Source: Lasiosphaeris hirsuta (lineage: Eukaryota > Ascomycota > Sordariomycetes > Sordariales > Lasiosphaeriaceae). Taken from it: 64,000 nucleotides of DNA. How positions within the stretch are numbered: position 1 is the first letter of the stretch; every line of letters begins with the position of its first letter. The stretch spans positions 2,728,001 through 2,792,000 of the forward strand of contig JAUKUA010000006.1 in the NCBI GenBank assembly GCA_030549175.1, in the 5' to 3' direction. The position numbers were made by a program, and so were the translations under genes. This document shows positions 34,499 through 44,149 of the stretch, in pieces. Under the pieces are notes generated by a model. It was not told where the DNA came from. It was given only the letters and a program-made list of their open reading frames with translations, and did no database searches.

Positions 34499-36251
34499 TC
34501 AAATATCCAACTTAACTAGAATCTTCTTACTCAACACAAAGGCTAAATGGCGTTGAATCAACTCCTCCATCGCCACACATCTCTTCATATTCTCGCTGTC
34601 ATTGCCACCCTCGGCTTGCAAAGTGATAAGCTCCCTGGCCAGGACAGCCTCGGCCATTCCAAAGGCTGGCACGAAGCATAGGGGCGCGGATTCAAAGATT
34701 TCGCCGCGTGAGCTGTAGGGGATGAGTTGGAGTATTGCTTCGACATGTGCCATCAGCGCAGAGCGCTGCTCTACCAACTTAACTCGGCCCCCAGTTTGTT
34801 GCTGTTCCCCGATGATATCGCACATGAGCATACGGAGTGTGATAGCGGCGGAGCGGCAGAGGCTGGTGAGGTTGTATTCCAACGGCTTGCCCCAGAACGG
34901 GCCCCTTTGAGAGGTGGAGGAGCCGCTGATATTATCAAATTCTGGTTTGGAGATGTCTCCTTCCCCGGCGAGTGTTCCAATGCTGGCGTGCATGTGCGCG
35001 AGGACAATTTCTAGACGTTGGACGACAAGAAGGCTTTTTTCTATCAGGGGTTCCCATTCCCGCGGACAGCTGGCACACCCACGCTTTTGAGTGAACTCAG
35101 CTGTGAGGCCGGATATGATGATCAGTTGGTCGGCGATAAAGTCAAGGTAGTGCTTTGGGCCCGTAATTTCAACCGCTCCGTTCGTGTCCAGTACGGCCGT
35201 GATAAACGCCGAGGGCACCCAAGGGAGAGCACGAGCGTGAAAGTACCGAAAGCGCCGCCATTCCTGCCGCGAGAGAAACGTCGGTTGCCTCGAGGAGATA
35301 GATTCGAGTAACTGCAATAGGGAATCAATAGATGAAAGGGGGGATAATGTAGGGATCCTGATACACACGATAAATAGGCGTAACATAGTTACAACCTGAA
35401 GACTTTTGAGAGACTTGAAGCCCTGCGGGCCTCGCCCCTCAATGACACCTGCTAAACCCCTGATGTGCTTCTGCCAGCTTGAGCTATCGGGATTCATCGC
35501 GAGCTTTTGATAGAAGTCAGCATGGACTCTATGCACGTCGACTGACGGCAAACACACCTCCCAGAATGCCAAGAACAGACACGTGAACACCAGACGCAGC
35601 ACTTCCTCTTCTTCCACAGACTCGATGCCCACACGCTGAACCTCGCCCAACTTGATGGACAAGGTGTTCAACGCGCGGGCATATAAAGCGCAGCTTTTTT
35701 GAACAAGCAGACAAGATGCGTTCAGCTTGCCAAAGTAGTTCGTGACGAGGGCTTCTGCGGCATCCGCCACGGGGCTGACAGCGGACGATGAACGACTGAG
35801 AAGCAGTCCGAGATACTGACGACAAGCGTCAAGCATAATGAGTGCTTCGGACGGAGGGTTCTTGGTAAACTGCGACAGGAAGAAGGTAACGTGGACGACC
35901 AGGGGATCTGGAGCGATTGACTCTGGGACCGTATTGGGGGTCGGATGTACAATAGCCCCGGCCGAAGCGGAGGCGACCCCTGGAGCCCTCCACCCGTCGT
36001 TCATGAAGACGAACTCGGCGCGGCGATAGCCTCGACAGACCTGCTTGCGGCGCTCGCAGGCTGCGCAGGTTGGTCGCCTGCCATCTGCGCGGGGGAAAAG
36101 TTAGCAGTGTGATCAGATGAGGACGACTTCAAGTATTTTTTTTTTTGAGCGAACCGCAGCGTGTCTTGCGCGTTGTGCAAGTGATACAGCCTTTCGAGCG
36201 GGGGACAGACGGCAAGAGTCTGATTTCATCCCTGCTGGGATTCATCTTCAT
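34499..36251 (-). CDS. Zn(II)2Cys6 transcription factor
   Basis: Three exons, 36251-36155, 36084-35396 and 35311-34499, give 532 aa. Exon 1 has GCITCTTRKTRC and exon 2 supplies DGRRPTCAACERRKQVC. Joined in phase 1 these form the canonical CX2CX6CX6CX2CX6C binuclear zinc cluster (Cys22 to Cys49). The first donor is weak (GTTCGC). The second intron is 84 nt, in frame and stop-free (GTTGTA...TTGCAG); removing it joins SLKSLQ to LLESIS. The rest is the helical fungal regulatory region (LVVHVTFFLSQF, LRLVFTCLFLAFWEV, HIRGLAGVIEGRGPQ). The start could also be the in-frame ATG at 36245. Divergent from the MFS transporter across 393 bases, it is a candidate regulator of that gene. Confidence 0.9.
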
Positions 36252-36644
36252 CCTCCACAATACGTAATGTGTCAATATTTTGGTTGGGAGTATTTGGACC
36301 TTTTCGGAAGGCACTGCGATGAAATGAAATGAAGCCGGAAATCCCAAGCCTTATCAAGAATATTTGGGATTACCAGGAAGGTACACGGGAGCTAAAGCTG
36401 ACCGTCAGGTGGGTGTGCCTGCCTCCATATACAACCCCCAGCACAGCTGCGCTAAACCGCTTCTGGCAGGCAATGCGATCCCTGCGATATCTGACTGATC
36501 AACCGATTGGTCGAGAGTTGGAGCCCAGAGGTCAATGTCATGGCCGAGGGAAACAAAAAGGCAAGAAGACCACTGAATTGATGTGGAAAGCAACTGCCCC
36601 TTGGAATTCTTTTCACAGCCAAGTTACCTCCTTCCGACTCAGCA
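36252..36644. promoter_or_regulatory. Divergent promoter region between regulator and MFS transporter
   Basis: These 393 bases separate the start codons of the Zn2Cys6 gene (minus) and the transporter (plus), so they must hold both promoters. No certain TATA box or CGG-spaced zinc-cluster site could be fixed by eye. Confidence 0.5.
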
Positions 36645-38100
36645 ATGGAAACCAACTCAAGCAAGCAGCCTACCAAGGGCGAGCCCCCCCAACACCACCA
36701 CCACCACCACCACCACCACACCAGTGGCACCACAGAGAAACACAAACACGAGGAGTCCGGTCTTTCAGAGCCAGAGTATCCATCTCGTCTCGGTCTCGGT
36801 TTAATTGCTCTAGGTTTATGCTTTGCCGTCTTTCTCTTCGCTCTGGTATGCCAATGCTCTTCCAGCCTGTTGGCAGACAAGTGTGTGTTCACACCTGACC
36901 GCAAGGACCAAACCATCGTTGCAAATGCGATTCCCAAAATCACCGAAGAGTTCGATAGCGTTTCGGACATTGGTTGGTACGGCAGTGGTAATTACGTCCA
37001 ACTCATACCTAACCAAATCCCCAATGCATGCTACCTGGCTAACCTCCTGAGTTTTGCAGCCTTCATGCTAGCAACAGCCGCCTTCCAACTAATCTACGGC
37101 AAGGCCTACACCTTCTTCTCCATAAAGTACACCTTCTTCCTTGCCATCGGCTTGTTTGAGCTTGGCTCTCTCGTTTGCGCCCTCTCTCCCACCAGCATCG
37201 CACTCATCATCGGCCGCGCCGTCGCCGGCCTTGGCGGCTCTGGCATCATGACGGGCGCCCTCGTCATCATTGCCCATTCTGTGCCACTGCGCACCCGGCC
37301 GATATTCCTCGGAGCCATGGGTGGCATATTCGGCATCGCCTCCGTGTGCGGTCCTCTGCTCGGGGGCGTCTTCACCGACCGCTTGACCTGGCGCTGGTGT
37401 TTCTACATCAATCTGCCCTTTGGCGCCGTCACCATTCTCGCCATCGCCCTCTTCTTCAACCCCCCGCGGCGTCCAGCCGTCGATAATCTGCCCTTTTTAG
37501 TCAAGGTCAAGAAGATTGACTGGCTTGGCATGTTCTTCTTCATTCCGTCTATCATCAGTCTACTCCTGGCGCTCCAGTGGGGCGGGTCCGTCTACCCTTG
37601 GAACAGCAGCCGGATTATTGCACTATTTGTAATCTTTGGCGTTCTAGGGGTTGGCTTTGGAGTTGTCCAGTTCCGCAGGGGGGAGCAAGCGATTGTGCCG
37701 CCGAGGATCATCGGCCAGCGGAGCGTCGGCGCAGCAGCGTGGCACGCCTTCTGCAACGGTGCCGCATTTTTTGTGGTTATCTATTACACGCCGCTCTGGC
37801 ATCAGTTCATTGGGCAGGTTAGCGCCGTTGAGTCTGGCATCCGGCTTCTGCCCATGGTTTTTGGCATGGTGATCATGGTGATCATGTCTGGCGTATTGGT
37901 GACTGTTATTGGCTACTGTATGTGGTGCTGTCCCCCCCTTCGTTCTTTACAAGACTAAACTAGCTTAGATGCTCCGCTTATGATCCTGTCGTCAATTCTT
38001 GCGCCCATTGGCGAAGGCCTGCTCTCAACTTGGACCATCGACGCCACATTTAGCCAGTGGTTTGGCTACGAAGCCCTCGCCGGTCTTGCCATCGGGATGG

Positions 38101-38105
38101 GTGTG
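38101..38105. repeat. Target-site duplication, left copy (GTGTG)
   Basis: GTGTG directly precedes the 5' LTR and recurs directly after the 3' LTR (43728-43732). Removing the element plus one copy restores the transporter reading frame, which fixes the boundaries. Confidence 0.93.
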
Positions 38106-38344
38106 TGTCACACGAATCCAAGCCTCCATACCAGCGAATAGCGTCCATACCAGCGATCGGTCCGATCGCTGGTATTCTATTGAAACTACTGCGTGGATCA
38201 ATTCCAGGCCTGGAATGGCCACAACAACGGACCCCATTGTACGCAGTATTTAGAGCAGTTGGAAGCCTTCGGCTTCCAACGATCGAAGAAGAAATCAACA
38301 CTCGTTTTTCCATGTTTGAGCCCTCGATACCACTACGTGCAACA
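38106..38344 (+). repeat. 5' LTR of the copia element
   Basis: 239 bp, TGTCACACG...GCAACA. It contains three strong palindromes: 38149-38173 (12-bp arms, 1-nt centre), 38201-38216 (16-nt perfect) and 38258-38280 (10-bp arms, TTC loop). It also has a direct repeat of ccataccagcga. The following agtatttag could serve as a weak TATA-like element. Confidence 0.95.
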
Positions 38345-38355
38345 GTTATGAGCCC
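38345..38355 (+). other. Primer-binding site (initiator Met tRNA half-molecule type)
   Basis: GTTATGAGCCC starts at the first base after the LTR. It is complementary to the GGGCUCAUAAC anticodon-loop segment of initiator tRNA-Met rather than to a tRNA 3' end. Drosophila copia and yeast Ty5 use this cleaved-tRNA priming. Confidence 0.75.
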
Positions 38356-38516
38356 GGGGCTCTGATTGAAGCCATTCAGAGCTGTATCTTCCGTTGTTCC
38401 AACCACCAACCTCACACGTATCGAACCGCTCTTCAAAACCAACGCTCCCCACGATCCCGAGCCTTCCAACAGAGCCTTCCAACAGTGAAGCCATCACGAA
38501 GACTCCGATCGGAGCC

Positions 38517-41500
38517 ATGAGCCAGAAAACCACCGAAACCAAGGCCATCGAGGCCTTCTTCCGCGAACGCAACGATTGGCCTCGGTGGCAGAAAGCCCTC
38601 AAATGGGTGCTCACCACACACAACGTACTCCATCACGTCAATTTCGAAGACCTCACCGTCGCCGGCCAGCCAACGCTCACCAGCGCTCCCAAGCCTCCGA
38701 ATCCCTTCTATTTCCTCGATGCCTCCAAACAAGCCAAACTCCCGGCGCTCCACGACGACGACAACGAACCTCTCGAGCGTACAACCTGTACAGAAGAAGA
38801 GTTCACCAAGGTTAGCGGCGCCACTGAGAAAACCACGTACGAGGCATCACTGAATCGATACGACAAGCGGATTCAAGCCTGGGAGAAAGAGAGGGATCGC
38901 GTCAACGAAGTCAAGAGATGGATACACAGCCACGTTGATAATTCGGTGATCAACACGGTGGAAGCCTCACTAACGCTCCACGCCCTCATCGCCGAATTAC
39001 ACTCCTACGCCGCCGTCGACACGCAGTTCGAAAAGGACCAAGCTATCGACGAGTACAACAAGACTCTAGCTCTCGCAGGCCGATCAATTGGAGCCCAGGC
39101 CTGGCTCAGAGCGTGGATTGAAGCCAGAAACAACGTACAACAAGTCGCCCCAGAAGAAATCGCCGGAATCCGAGGAATTCGCCGCTTTCTCAACGCCGCT
39201 CAACACTACAACGCTCCGTTCGTCAACCTCCAGCGCCTACAAGCCGAGCAACAGAACTACAAAGGCCTGCCTCCCGACTCTCTCGTATCCTACGGCGAAG
39301 TCTTCAAGGCTACACTCGAGGCGGAAGGAAAAACCGTTGGCGCAACGCTTGGAGGACGGAACGAAAGAGGAGAGTCAAAGCCCTGCGTTTGCGGTTTGAA
39401 GGGCCACGACCCTGTGGATTGCTTCGCCGCCAGGATCATCGTTCTTGGAGAAAAGCATGAAAAGAAGGTCAAGAACGAACGACTGGAGGCTACAAAGAAG
39501 GCCCTAGGGACTCCGAAGTGGAAATGGCTAGTCGAAAAGCTCAAGAAGGCTTCTACAACTAATACAGCCTCTAATACAGCCTCTACAGCCAAAGCCCGCT
39601 TTCCAGAACAAACTGCTCTCGCCGCAGTGGTAATGGCTGATAATCCTCGAACCCACAGCGTTTCCGCCACGCACACTCGCCGCCATCGCTTTGCCGACTC
39701 CACGATTTGGGACAACGGAGCTAATACCCACGTTGTCAATTCAGAGGACCTTCTACTCCCTGGATCTATCACGAAGGCTGACTACGACGACTGGGTCTGT
39801 GTGGGCGATAGCACCTTGAACGTTCTATCTCGGGGTGTGAGGGTTATGAGGAAGATCTGTAACGGCCCTGATGGAAAGAAGACTCTGGACCTTACGTTGA
39901 AAAACGTCGCCTTTATTCCCAATTTCCACGTCAACATCATCTCTGCCAACCTGATGAAGAAAGCCAACCTCTGGCTTCGTGGATACGACGATACAATCCA
40001 GTGGGGGCCTCCAGAAGACTCAACAACGATGATCGACCTCATCCTCCGCGAAGACCTCAATTTCGTTGAGTACTGCCCTGCCAGTCGAGGCCTCTATTCC
40101 AGTAACGCTTGTACGGTCGCTTTCCCACAAAACACAGTCAACGCCACTATCCGCAGGGTACTCCACGGCCAACGCCGCTCCGAACAAGCCATCAAAGAAA
40201 GAGAGGCATCACCAGAGCTCTGGCACCTCCGCGCCGGCCACCTCTCCTCGGAAGCAATGGACCACCTGGTGCGCAACGTCAAGGGCGTACGGCTCGCAAC
40301 AACAAGCCTGAAAGACTGCCAGTCTTGTAGGGTAGCAAAGGCGAAAAACGTGGTATCGCGAAGAGCGCCAGAGACTCGTTCCCAACAGCCGTTCTACCGT
40401 ATCTCCATCGACTTCTTCATGCAACCTCGTGGCTACAACGACGACCGCTACCTTCTCCCCATTCTAGAGGAATATAGCGGTATGATCTACGGCCTCACAA
40501 TGAAACGAAAGTCTGATGGGCCACCGTTGATGATCCGGTTTATAGGCTGGGTGCGCACGCAATTCGGCCTCTCTGTTTGCAAGATCAGGATGGATAACGA
40601 CTCAACCTTTCTTTCCAACTGGACCCACGAACAACGCTCTCATTTCGAGAACTGGGCTTCTAACGAAGGAATCGATATAGAGACTTCACCAGTGGCTACA
40701 CCAGAGCCAAACGGAGCGGCAGAGAGGGTCGGAGGCGTAATCAAGGCCAAGGCCCGCGCAATGCTCATCGCCGCCAACCTACCGGAGGACCTGTGGGTTG
40801 AAAGCAACCACGCCGCAATCTACCTCCTCAACCGAAGCCCTACTCAATTGAACAACTGGATCAGCCCACTGGAGGTCTTCTTGGCCTGGTTCAGAGCCCA
40901 CCACCGCTGGTACGAGCCAACGCGCCTTGTACGGCTTGAGCAAGACCTACGGCCCAACTGGAGCAACCTCCACGCTTATGGTTGCCGAGCCTACCCTCTG
41001 GAAACGCCGCTCAAAGAGAAAAGGATGAAGATTCACTACAACAATCACGCCAGGGCGCACGTTGGCTATCTGGTAGGATATACAGCCTCAAATATCTACC
41101 GAATCTGGGTGCCAGCCTTGCAAAGAGTCATCAACTCTCGTGACGTTACTTTTGACGAAACGGTTTTCTTCGATCCATCAGAGGAACAGAGCATCAGCCT
41201 TCCAGTGGCAACGTACGAAGGAATGGCGGAATCGCTATCGCTGCCAGATGCTCACGTCTTTGGGGATACGACCTCTTTGTTCGGAAACAACGAAGTTATC
41301 CTCGATAGTATCACCGTTGCCACCACTCCGCCAGAGCCGGAACCAGAGCCAGAAGCAGAGCCTTCAGTCCGCCAGAACTCGGGGGTGGGGACTATCACGG
41401 CAACAGAAGGACTTCTAACGCCTGAAGGCACACCTGAGCCAACCACATATAACAAAAGCAACGGCGATTCCGAAGATGTGGCTCCAGAGCGCCAAGCTCA

Positions 41501-43361
41501 ACGCCACAGCGAAAGGGCTACAGCAACGGCTTCAACGGCCACACCTGCAACGGCTTCAACGGCCACGCTTGCAACGGGTTCAACGACTGCGCCAGCAACG
41601 GCCCCAGCGGTTTCCACCACAGCCTCAGCCACGGCTTCCACCGCTCCACGACGAAGCGAAAGACTGAAGGCCATGGCCAACGCCGTTCTCCTACCTTCAC
41701 CGTTGTACGACTACGAAGACGGAGATCTCCAAGCCGTCTATAGCGCCTTCGCTACGGCTGTAAGAAAGCCAGTTAGCCACGGCGACCTACCATCACCACC
41801 CCAGTCAATTAAACAGTTGAAAAACCACCCACACGGCCAAGGGTTCCTGGAAGCCTGTCACACCGAATTGAAGGCTCTCCTAGCAAAAGGAACGTATCGG
41901 AAAGTACAACAACAACCGTTTAGCAACAGCCCCAAACCTCTACCACTCAAATGGGTGTTTTCCTACAAGATTAGGCCCAACGGTGACCTCAACTACAAAG
42001 CAAGACTTGTAGTCCGAGGCGATCTCCAGCCTCCAGGGCTTGAAGAAACCTTCGCCCACACCCTCGCAGCAAGGTCTTTGCGCACCATACTCGCCGTGGC
42101 AGCTCGGTTTAATCTTGAGGTTCGGCAATTCGACGTGGTGAACGCTTTTCTAAATAGCAACATCCGCAAAGGAGTCTTCTGCAAGATGCCTCCAAGCTTT
42201 GAAGAAGAAGGAATGATTCTGGAGTTGAACAAAGCGCTCTACGGCTTACGAGAATCCCCTCTTCTCTGGTTTCGCGAAATCTCAGCCTTCCTCGCAGAAC
42301 TACGCCTAGATCAATCAGCTGAGGAACCCTGTATCTTCGTTAACGACCACGTCCTTATCCTTTTCTACGTTGATGATATTCTGGGCTTCTTTCGCGAAGA
42401 AAACAAGGCAGAGGCCTCACAGCTATTTCAGCGGATACAGGAAAAGTACGAAATGCGCGAGGAGAAGGAAGTCAAACAGTTCCTTGGCATCAGAATACTC
42501 CGCGACCGTTCGAAACGGCAAATCTTCCTAGCTCTGGACAGTTATATCGAGAAGGTTACGGCCAGATTCGGCCTCATCACCACTACCGCACCAACACCAA
42601 CGATTCCAATTCCAGCAGTTGATCTTCCACGCGCTCCACCAGGCTACAACGCAAGCCCACAGAGCGTACTCCTCTATCAAGAAAAGATTGGCTCAATCCT
42701 CTACGCCGCCGTGATGGTACGCCCTGACGTTGCTCGCGCGGCTTCAGAGCTCAGCAAGCACCTTCTGAACCCCACAGAGGCTCATCACGCCGCCGCCGAC
42801 CAGTGTATTCGCTACCTCTACGGAACGCGGTACCTAGCCCTCATGTACGACGGATACAACGACGGCGAGCTTCTTGTTATAGCCTCAGACGCCTCCTTCG
42901 CGGATGACGAGCCAACCAGACGATCCTCGCAAGGCTACGTTATCCTACTGTTTGGAGGACCAGTGGTTTGGAAGGCCTCGAGGCAAGAGACAGTCACCAC
43001 ATCAACCACGGAAGCAGAGCTACTAGCCTTGCAACGAACAGTTGGTGAATCAGTATCGCTACAACGGCTATTTCGCGATATCACCCTGGACCTCGGCACT
43101 CCATTGAAAGTCTACTGCGATAACCTCCAAACCATCCGGCTTGTGGTCAACGACGGCGATAGAATCAACACCAGGCTCCGGCACGTGGATATCCAGAACA
43201 TGTGGTTAAAACAGGAGTATCAGAAAGGCCTCTTCCAACTGGAATACCTTCCCACGGCCGAGATGCCAGCCGACGGCTTCACGAAGAATCTATCTCGCCA
43301 GAAATTCGAACAGTTCAGAGGCATGCTCAACTTGCAAGACATTCGGCAACTCATCGGATAA
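38517..43361 (+). CDS. Gag-Pol polyprotein of the copia retrotransposon
   Basis: One frame of 1614 codons from the first ATG (MSQKTTETKAIEAFF); the frame is open upstream without an ATG. Gag covers about residues 1-310, ending in a shortened zinc knuckle CVCGLKGHDPVDC (290-302, CX1CX4HX4C). The protease active site is DNGA (Asp399). Integrase has the HHCC zinc site (LWHLRAGHLS at about 570, CQSC at 601) and DDE residues Asp632 (ISIDFF), Asp693 (MDNDSTF) and Glu736 (NGAAERVGG). An Ala/Thr-rich low-complexity linker (about 1000-1045) precedes RT, with WVFSYKIRPNGDLNYKARLV and the YVDD catalytic box at 1284-1287. RNase H starts about 1455 (SDASFADD), then TEAEL, and ends ADGFTKNL. No frameshift separates gag and pol. 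All catalytic residues looked for are present. Confidence 0.95.
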   Translation: MSQKTTETKAIEAFFRERNDWPRWQKALKWVLTTHNVLHHVNFEDLTVAGQPTLTSAPKPPNPFYFLDASKQAKLPALHDDDNEPLERTTCTEEEFTKVSGATEKTTYEASLNRYDKRIQAWEKERDRVNEVKRWIHSHVDNSVINTVEASLTLHALIAELHSYAAVDTQFEKDQAIDEYNKTLALAGRSIGAQAWLRAWIEARNNVQQVAPEEIAGIRGIRRFLNAAQHYNAPFVNLQRLQAEQQNYKGLPPDSLVSYGEVFKATLEAEGKTVGATLGGRNERGESKPCVCGLKGHDPVDCFAARIIVLGEKHEKKVKNERLEATKKALGTPKWKWLVEKLKKASTTNTASNTASTAKARFPEQTALAAVVMADNPRTHSVSATHTRRHRFADSTIWDNGANTHVVNSEDLLLPGSITKADYDDWVCVGDSTLNVLSRGVRVMRKICNGPDGKKTLDLTLKNVAFIPNFHVNIISANLMKKANLWLRGYDDTIQWGPPEDSTTMIDLILREDLNFVEYCPASRGLYSSNACTVAFPQNTVNATIRRVLHGQRRSEQAIKEREASPELWHLRAGHLSSEAMDHLVRNVKGVRLATTSLKDCQSCRVAKAKNVVSRRAPETRSQQPFYRISIDFFMQPRGYNDDRYLLPILEEYSGMIYGLTMKRKSDGPPLMIRFIGWVRTQFGLSVCKIRMDNDSTFLSNWTHEQRSHFENWASNEGIDIETSPVATPEPNGAAERVGGVIKAKARAMLIAANLPEDLWVESNHAAIYLLNRSPTQLNNWISPLEVFLAWFRAHHRWYEPTRLVRLEQDLRPNWSNLHAYGCRAYPLETPLKEKRMKIHYNNHARAHVGYLVGYTASNIYRIWVPALQRVINSRDVTFDETVFFDPSEEQSISLPVATYEGMAESLSLPDAHVFGDTTSLFGNNEVILDSITVATTPPEPEPEPEAEPSVRQNSGVGTITATEGLLTPEGTPEPTTYNKSNGDSEDVAPERQAQRHSERATATASTATPATASTATLATGSTTAPATAPAVSTTASATASTAPRRSERLKAMANAVLLPSPLYDYEDGDLQAVYSAFATAVRKPVSHGDLPSPPQSIKQLKNHPHGQGFLEACHTELKALLAKGTYRKVQQQPFSNSPKPLPLKWVFSYKIRPNGDLNYKARLVVRGDLQPPGLEETFAHTLAARSLRTILAVAARFNLEVRQFDVVNAFLNSNIRKGVFCKMPPSFEEEGMILELNKALYGLRESPLLWFREISAFLAELRLDQSAEEPCIFVNDHVLILFYVDDILGFFREENKAEASQLFQRIQEKYEMREEKEVKQFLGIRILRDRSKRQIFLALDSYIEKVTARFGLITTTAPTPTIPIPAVDLPRAPPGYNASPQSVLLYQEKIGSILYAAVMVRPDVARAASELSKHLLNPTEAHHAAADQCIRYLYGTRYLALMYDGYNDGELLVIASDASFADDEPTRRSSQGYVILLFGGPVVWKASRQETVTTSTTEAELLALQRTVGESVSLQRLFRDITLDLGTPLKVYCDNLQTIRLVVNDGDRINTRLRHVDIQNMWLKQEYQKGLFQLEYLPTAEMPADGFTKNLSRQKFEQFRGMLNLQDIRQLIG

Positions 43362-43476
43362 GCTGCGAATAGCTTCATTTCCTTACACACATTCGTTTTG
43401 TAGGCCAATTGGCTAGAATTTCACTTCTTGATTCGGATTCTCTGGAGGAAACAGGTCTTGCCGTCAAAACACCAAG

Positions 43477-43488
43477 ACCTGGGGGGTG
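43477..43488 (+). other. Polypurine tract before the 3' LTR
   Basis: gacctggggggtg immediately upstream of TGTCACACG provides the G-rich primer for plus-strand DNA synthesis. Confidence 0.65.
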
Positions 43489-43727
43489 TGTCACACGAAT
43501 CCAAGCCTCCATACCAGCGAATAGCGTCCATACCAGCGATCGGTCCGATCGCTGGTATTCTATTGAAACTACTGCGTGGATCAATTCCAGGCCTGGAATG
43601 GCCACAACAACGGACCCCATTGTACGCAGTATTTAGAGCAGTTGGAAGCCTTCGGCTTCCAACGATCGAAGAAGAAATCAACACTCGTTTTTCCATGTTT
43701 GAGCCCTCGATACCACTACGTGCAACA
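43489..43727 (+). repeat. 3' LTR of the copia element
   Basis: 239 bp with the same sequence as the left LTR as far as can be compared by eye, including all three palindromes. It is followed by the second GTGTG at 43728-43732. Confidence 0.95.
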
Positions 43728-43732
43728 GTGTG
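43728..43732. repeat. Target-site duplication, right copy (GTGTG)
   Basis: Matches 38101-38105. The next bases resume the MFS frame (Gln-Gln-Pro-Leu-Val). Confidence 0.93.
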
Positions 43733-44149
43733 CAACAGCCCCTTGTAGCTGTCCAAACCGTCCTCCCCATAGCAGATGTCCCGATCGGCACGTCGCTGGT
43801 TGTGTTTATGCAGACCCTGGGCGCCGCCGTCTTCATTTCCGTCGCCCAGTCCGTCTTCCAGAATCGACTCATCACCGACCTCGGAGGAGTGGCGAAACAG
43901 CCCGCTGCTGGCGGGGGCGATTTTGACCTGGCCGCTCTGTTGCAGGCTGACACGGCCGATATTCAATCCAAGGTACCTTCGGGGTTTCTGCGGCCTGTCC
44001 TGGAAGCCTTCAATAACGCAATCACGCGCGTCTATATTGTCAGCATATGCATGTCGTCGCTTACGCTTGTTAGTAGCCTGGCCATGGAGTGGAAGAGCGT
44101 TCACAAGGGCGCAAAAGCCAAGAGCGCCGCACCTACTGGAGATTATTGA

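Larger units (their letters stand above)
38106..43727 (+). mobile_element. Complete Ty1/copia LTR retrotransposon (5622 bp)
   Basis: It is flanked by GTGTG duplications and bounded by two 239-bp LTRs beginning TGTCACACG and ending GCAACA (TGT...ACA). A primer-binding site follows the left LTR and a purine tract precedes the right LTR. One frame encodes Gag, protease, integrase, reverse transcriptase and RNase H in copia order (integrase before RT). By eye the LTRs are identical and the polyprotein is open, so the element is young and may be autonomous. It sits in sense orientation within the last exon of the MFS transporter. GC content and the absence of stops show no RIP damage. Confidence 0.96.
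36645..44149 (+). pseudogene. MFS drug/metabolite efflux transporter (DHA14 type) split by a retrotransposon
   Basis: Host exons are 36645-36845, 36906-36987, 37060-37917, 37969-38105 and, beyond the inserted element, 43733-44149. Without the element these total 1695 nt, a continuous 565-codon frame. The N-terminus has a run of nine His before TM1. Motifs include VSDIGWYGSG, ATAAFQLIYGK, GRAVAGLGGSGIMTGAL (motif C-like), GPLLGGVFTDRLTWRWCFYI and, beyond the element, QTVLPIADVPIGTSLVVFMQ. The last 46 host codons before the insertion cover TM segments of the C-terminal half. Introns 1 and 2 (60 and 72 nt) are in frame without stops. Relatives export toxins, drugs or secondary metabolites across the plasma membrane. 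The current allele should yield only a truncated protein. Confidence 0.9.

Noticed and set aside
38104..38344. LTR starting two bases earlier (TGTGTCACAC)
   Set aside because: It would give an imperfect duplication (GGGTG versus GTGTG) and put the restored transporter out of frame; the TGTCACACG start gives a perfect duplication and frame.
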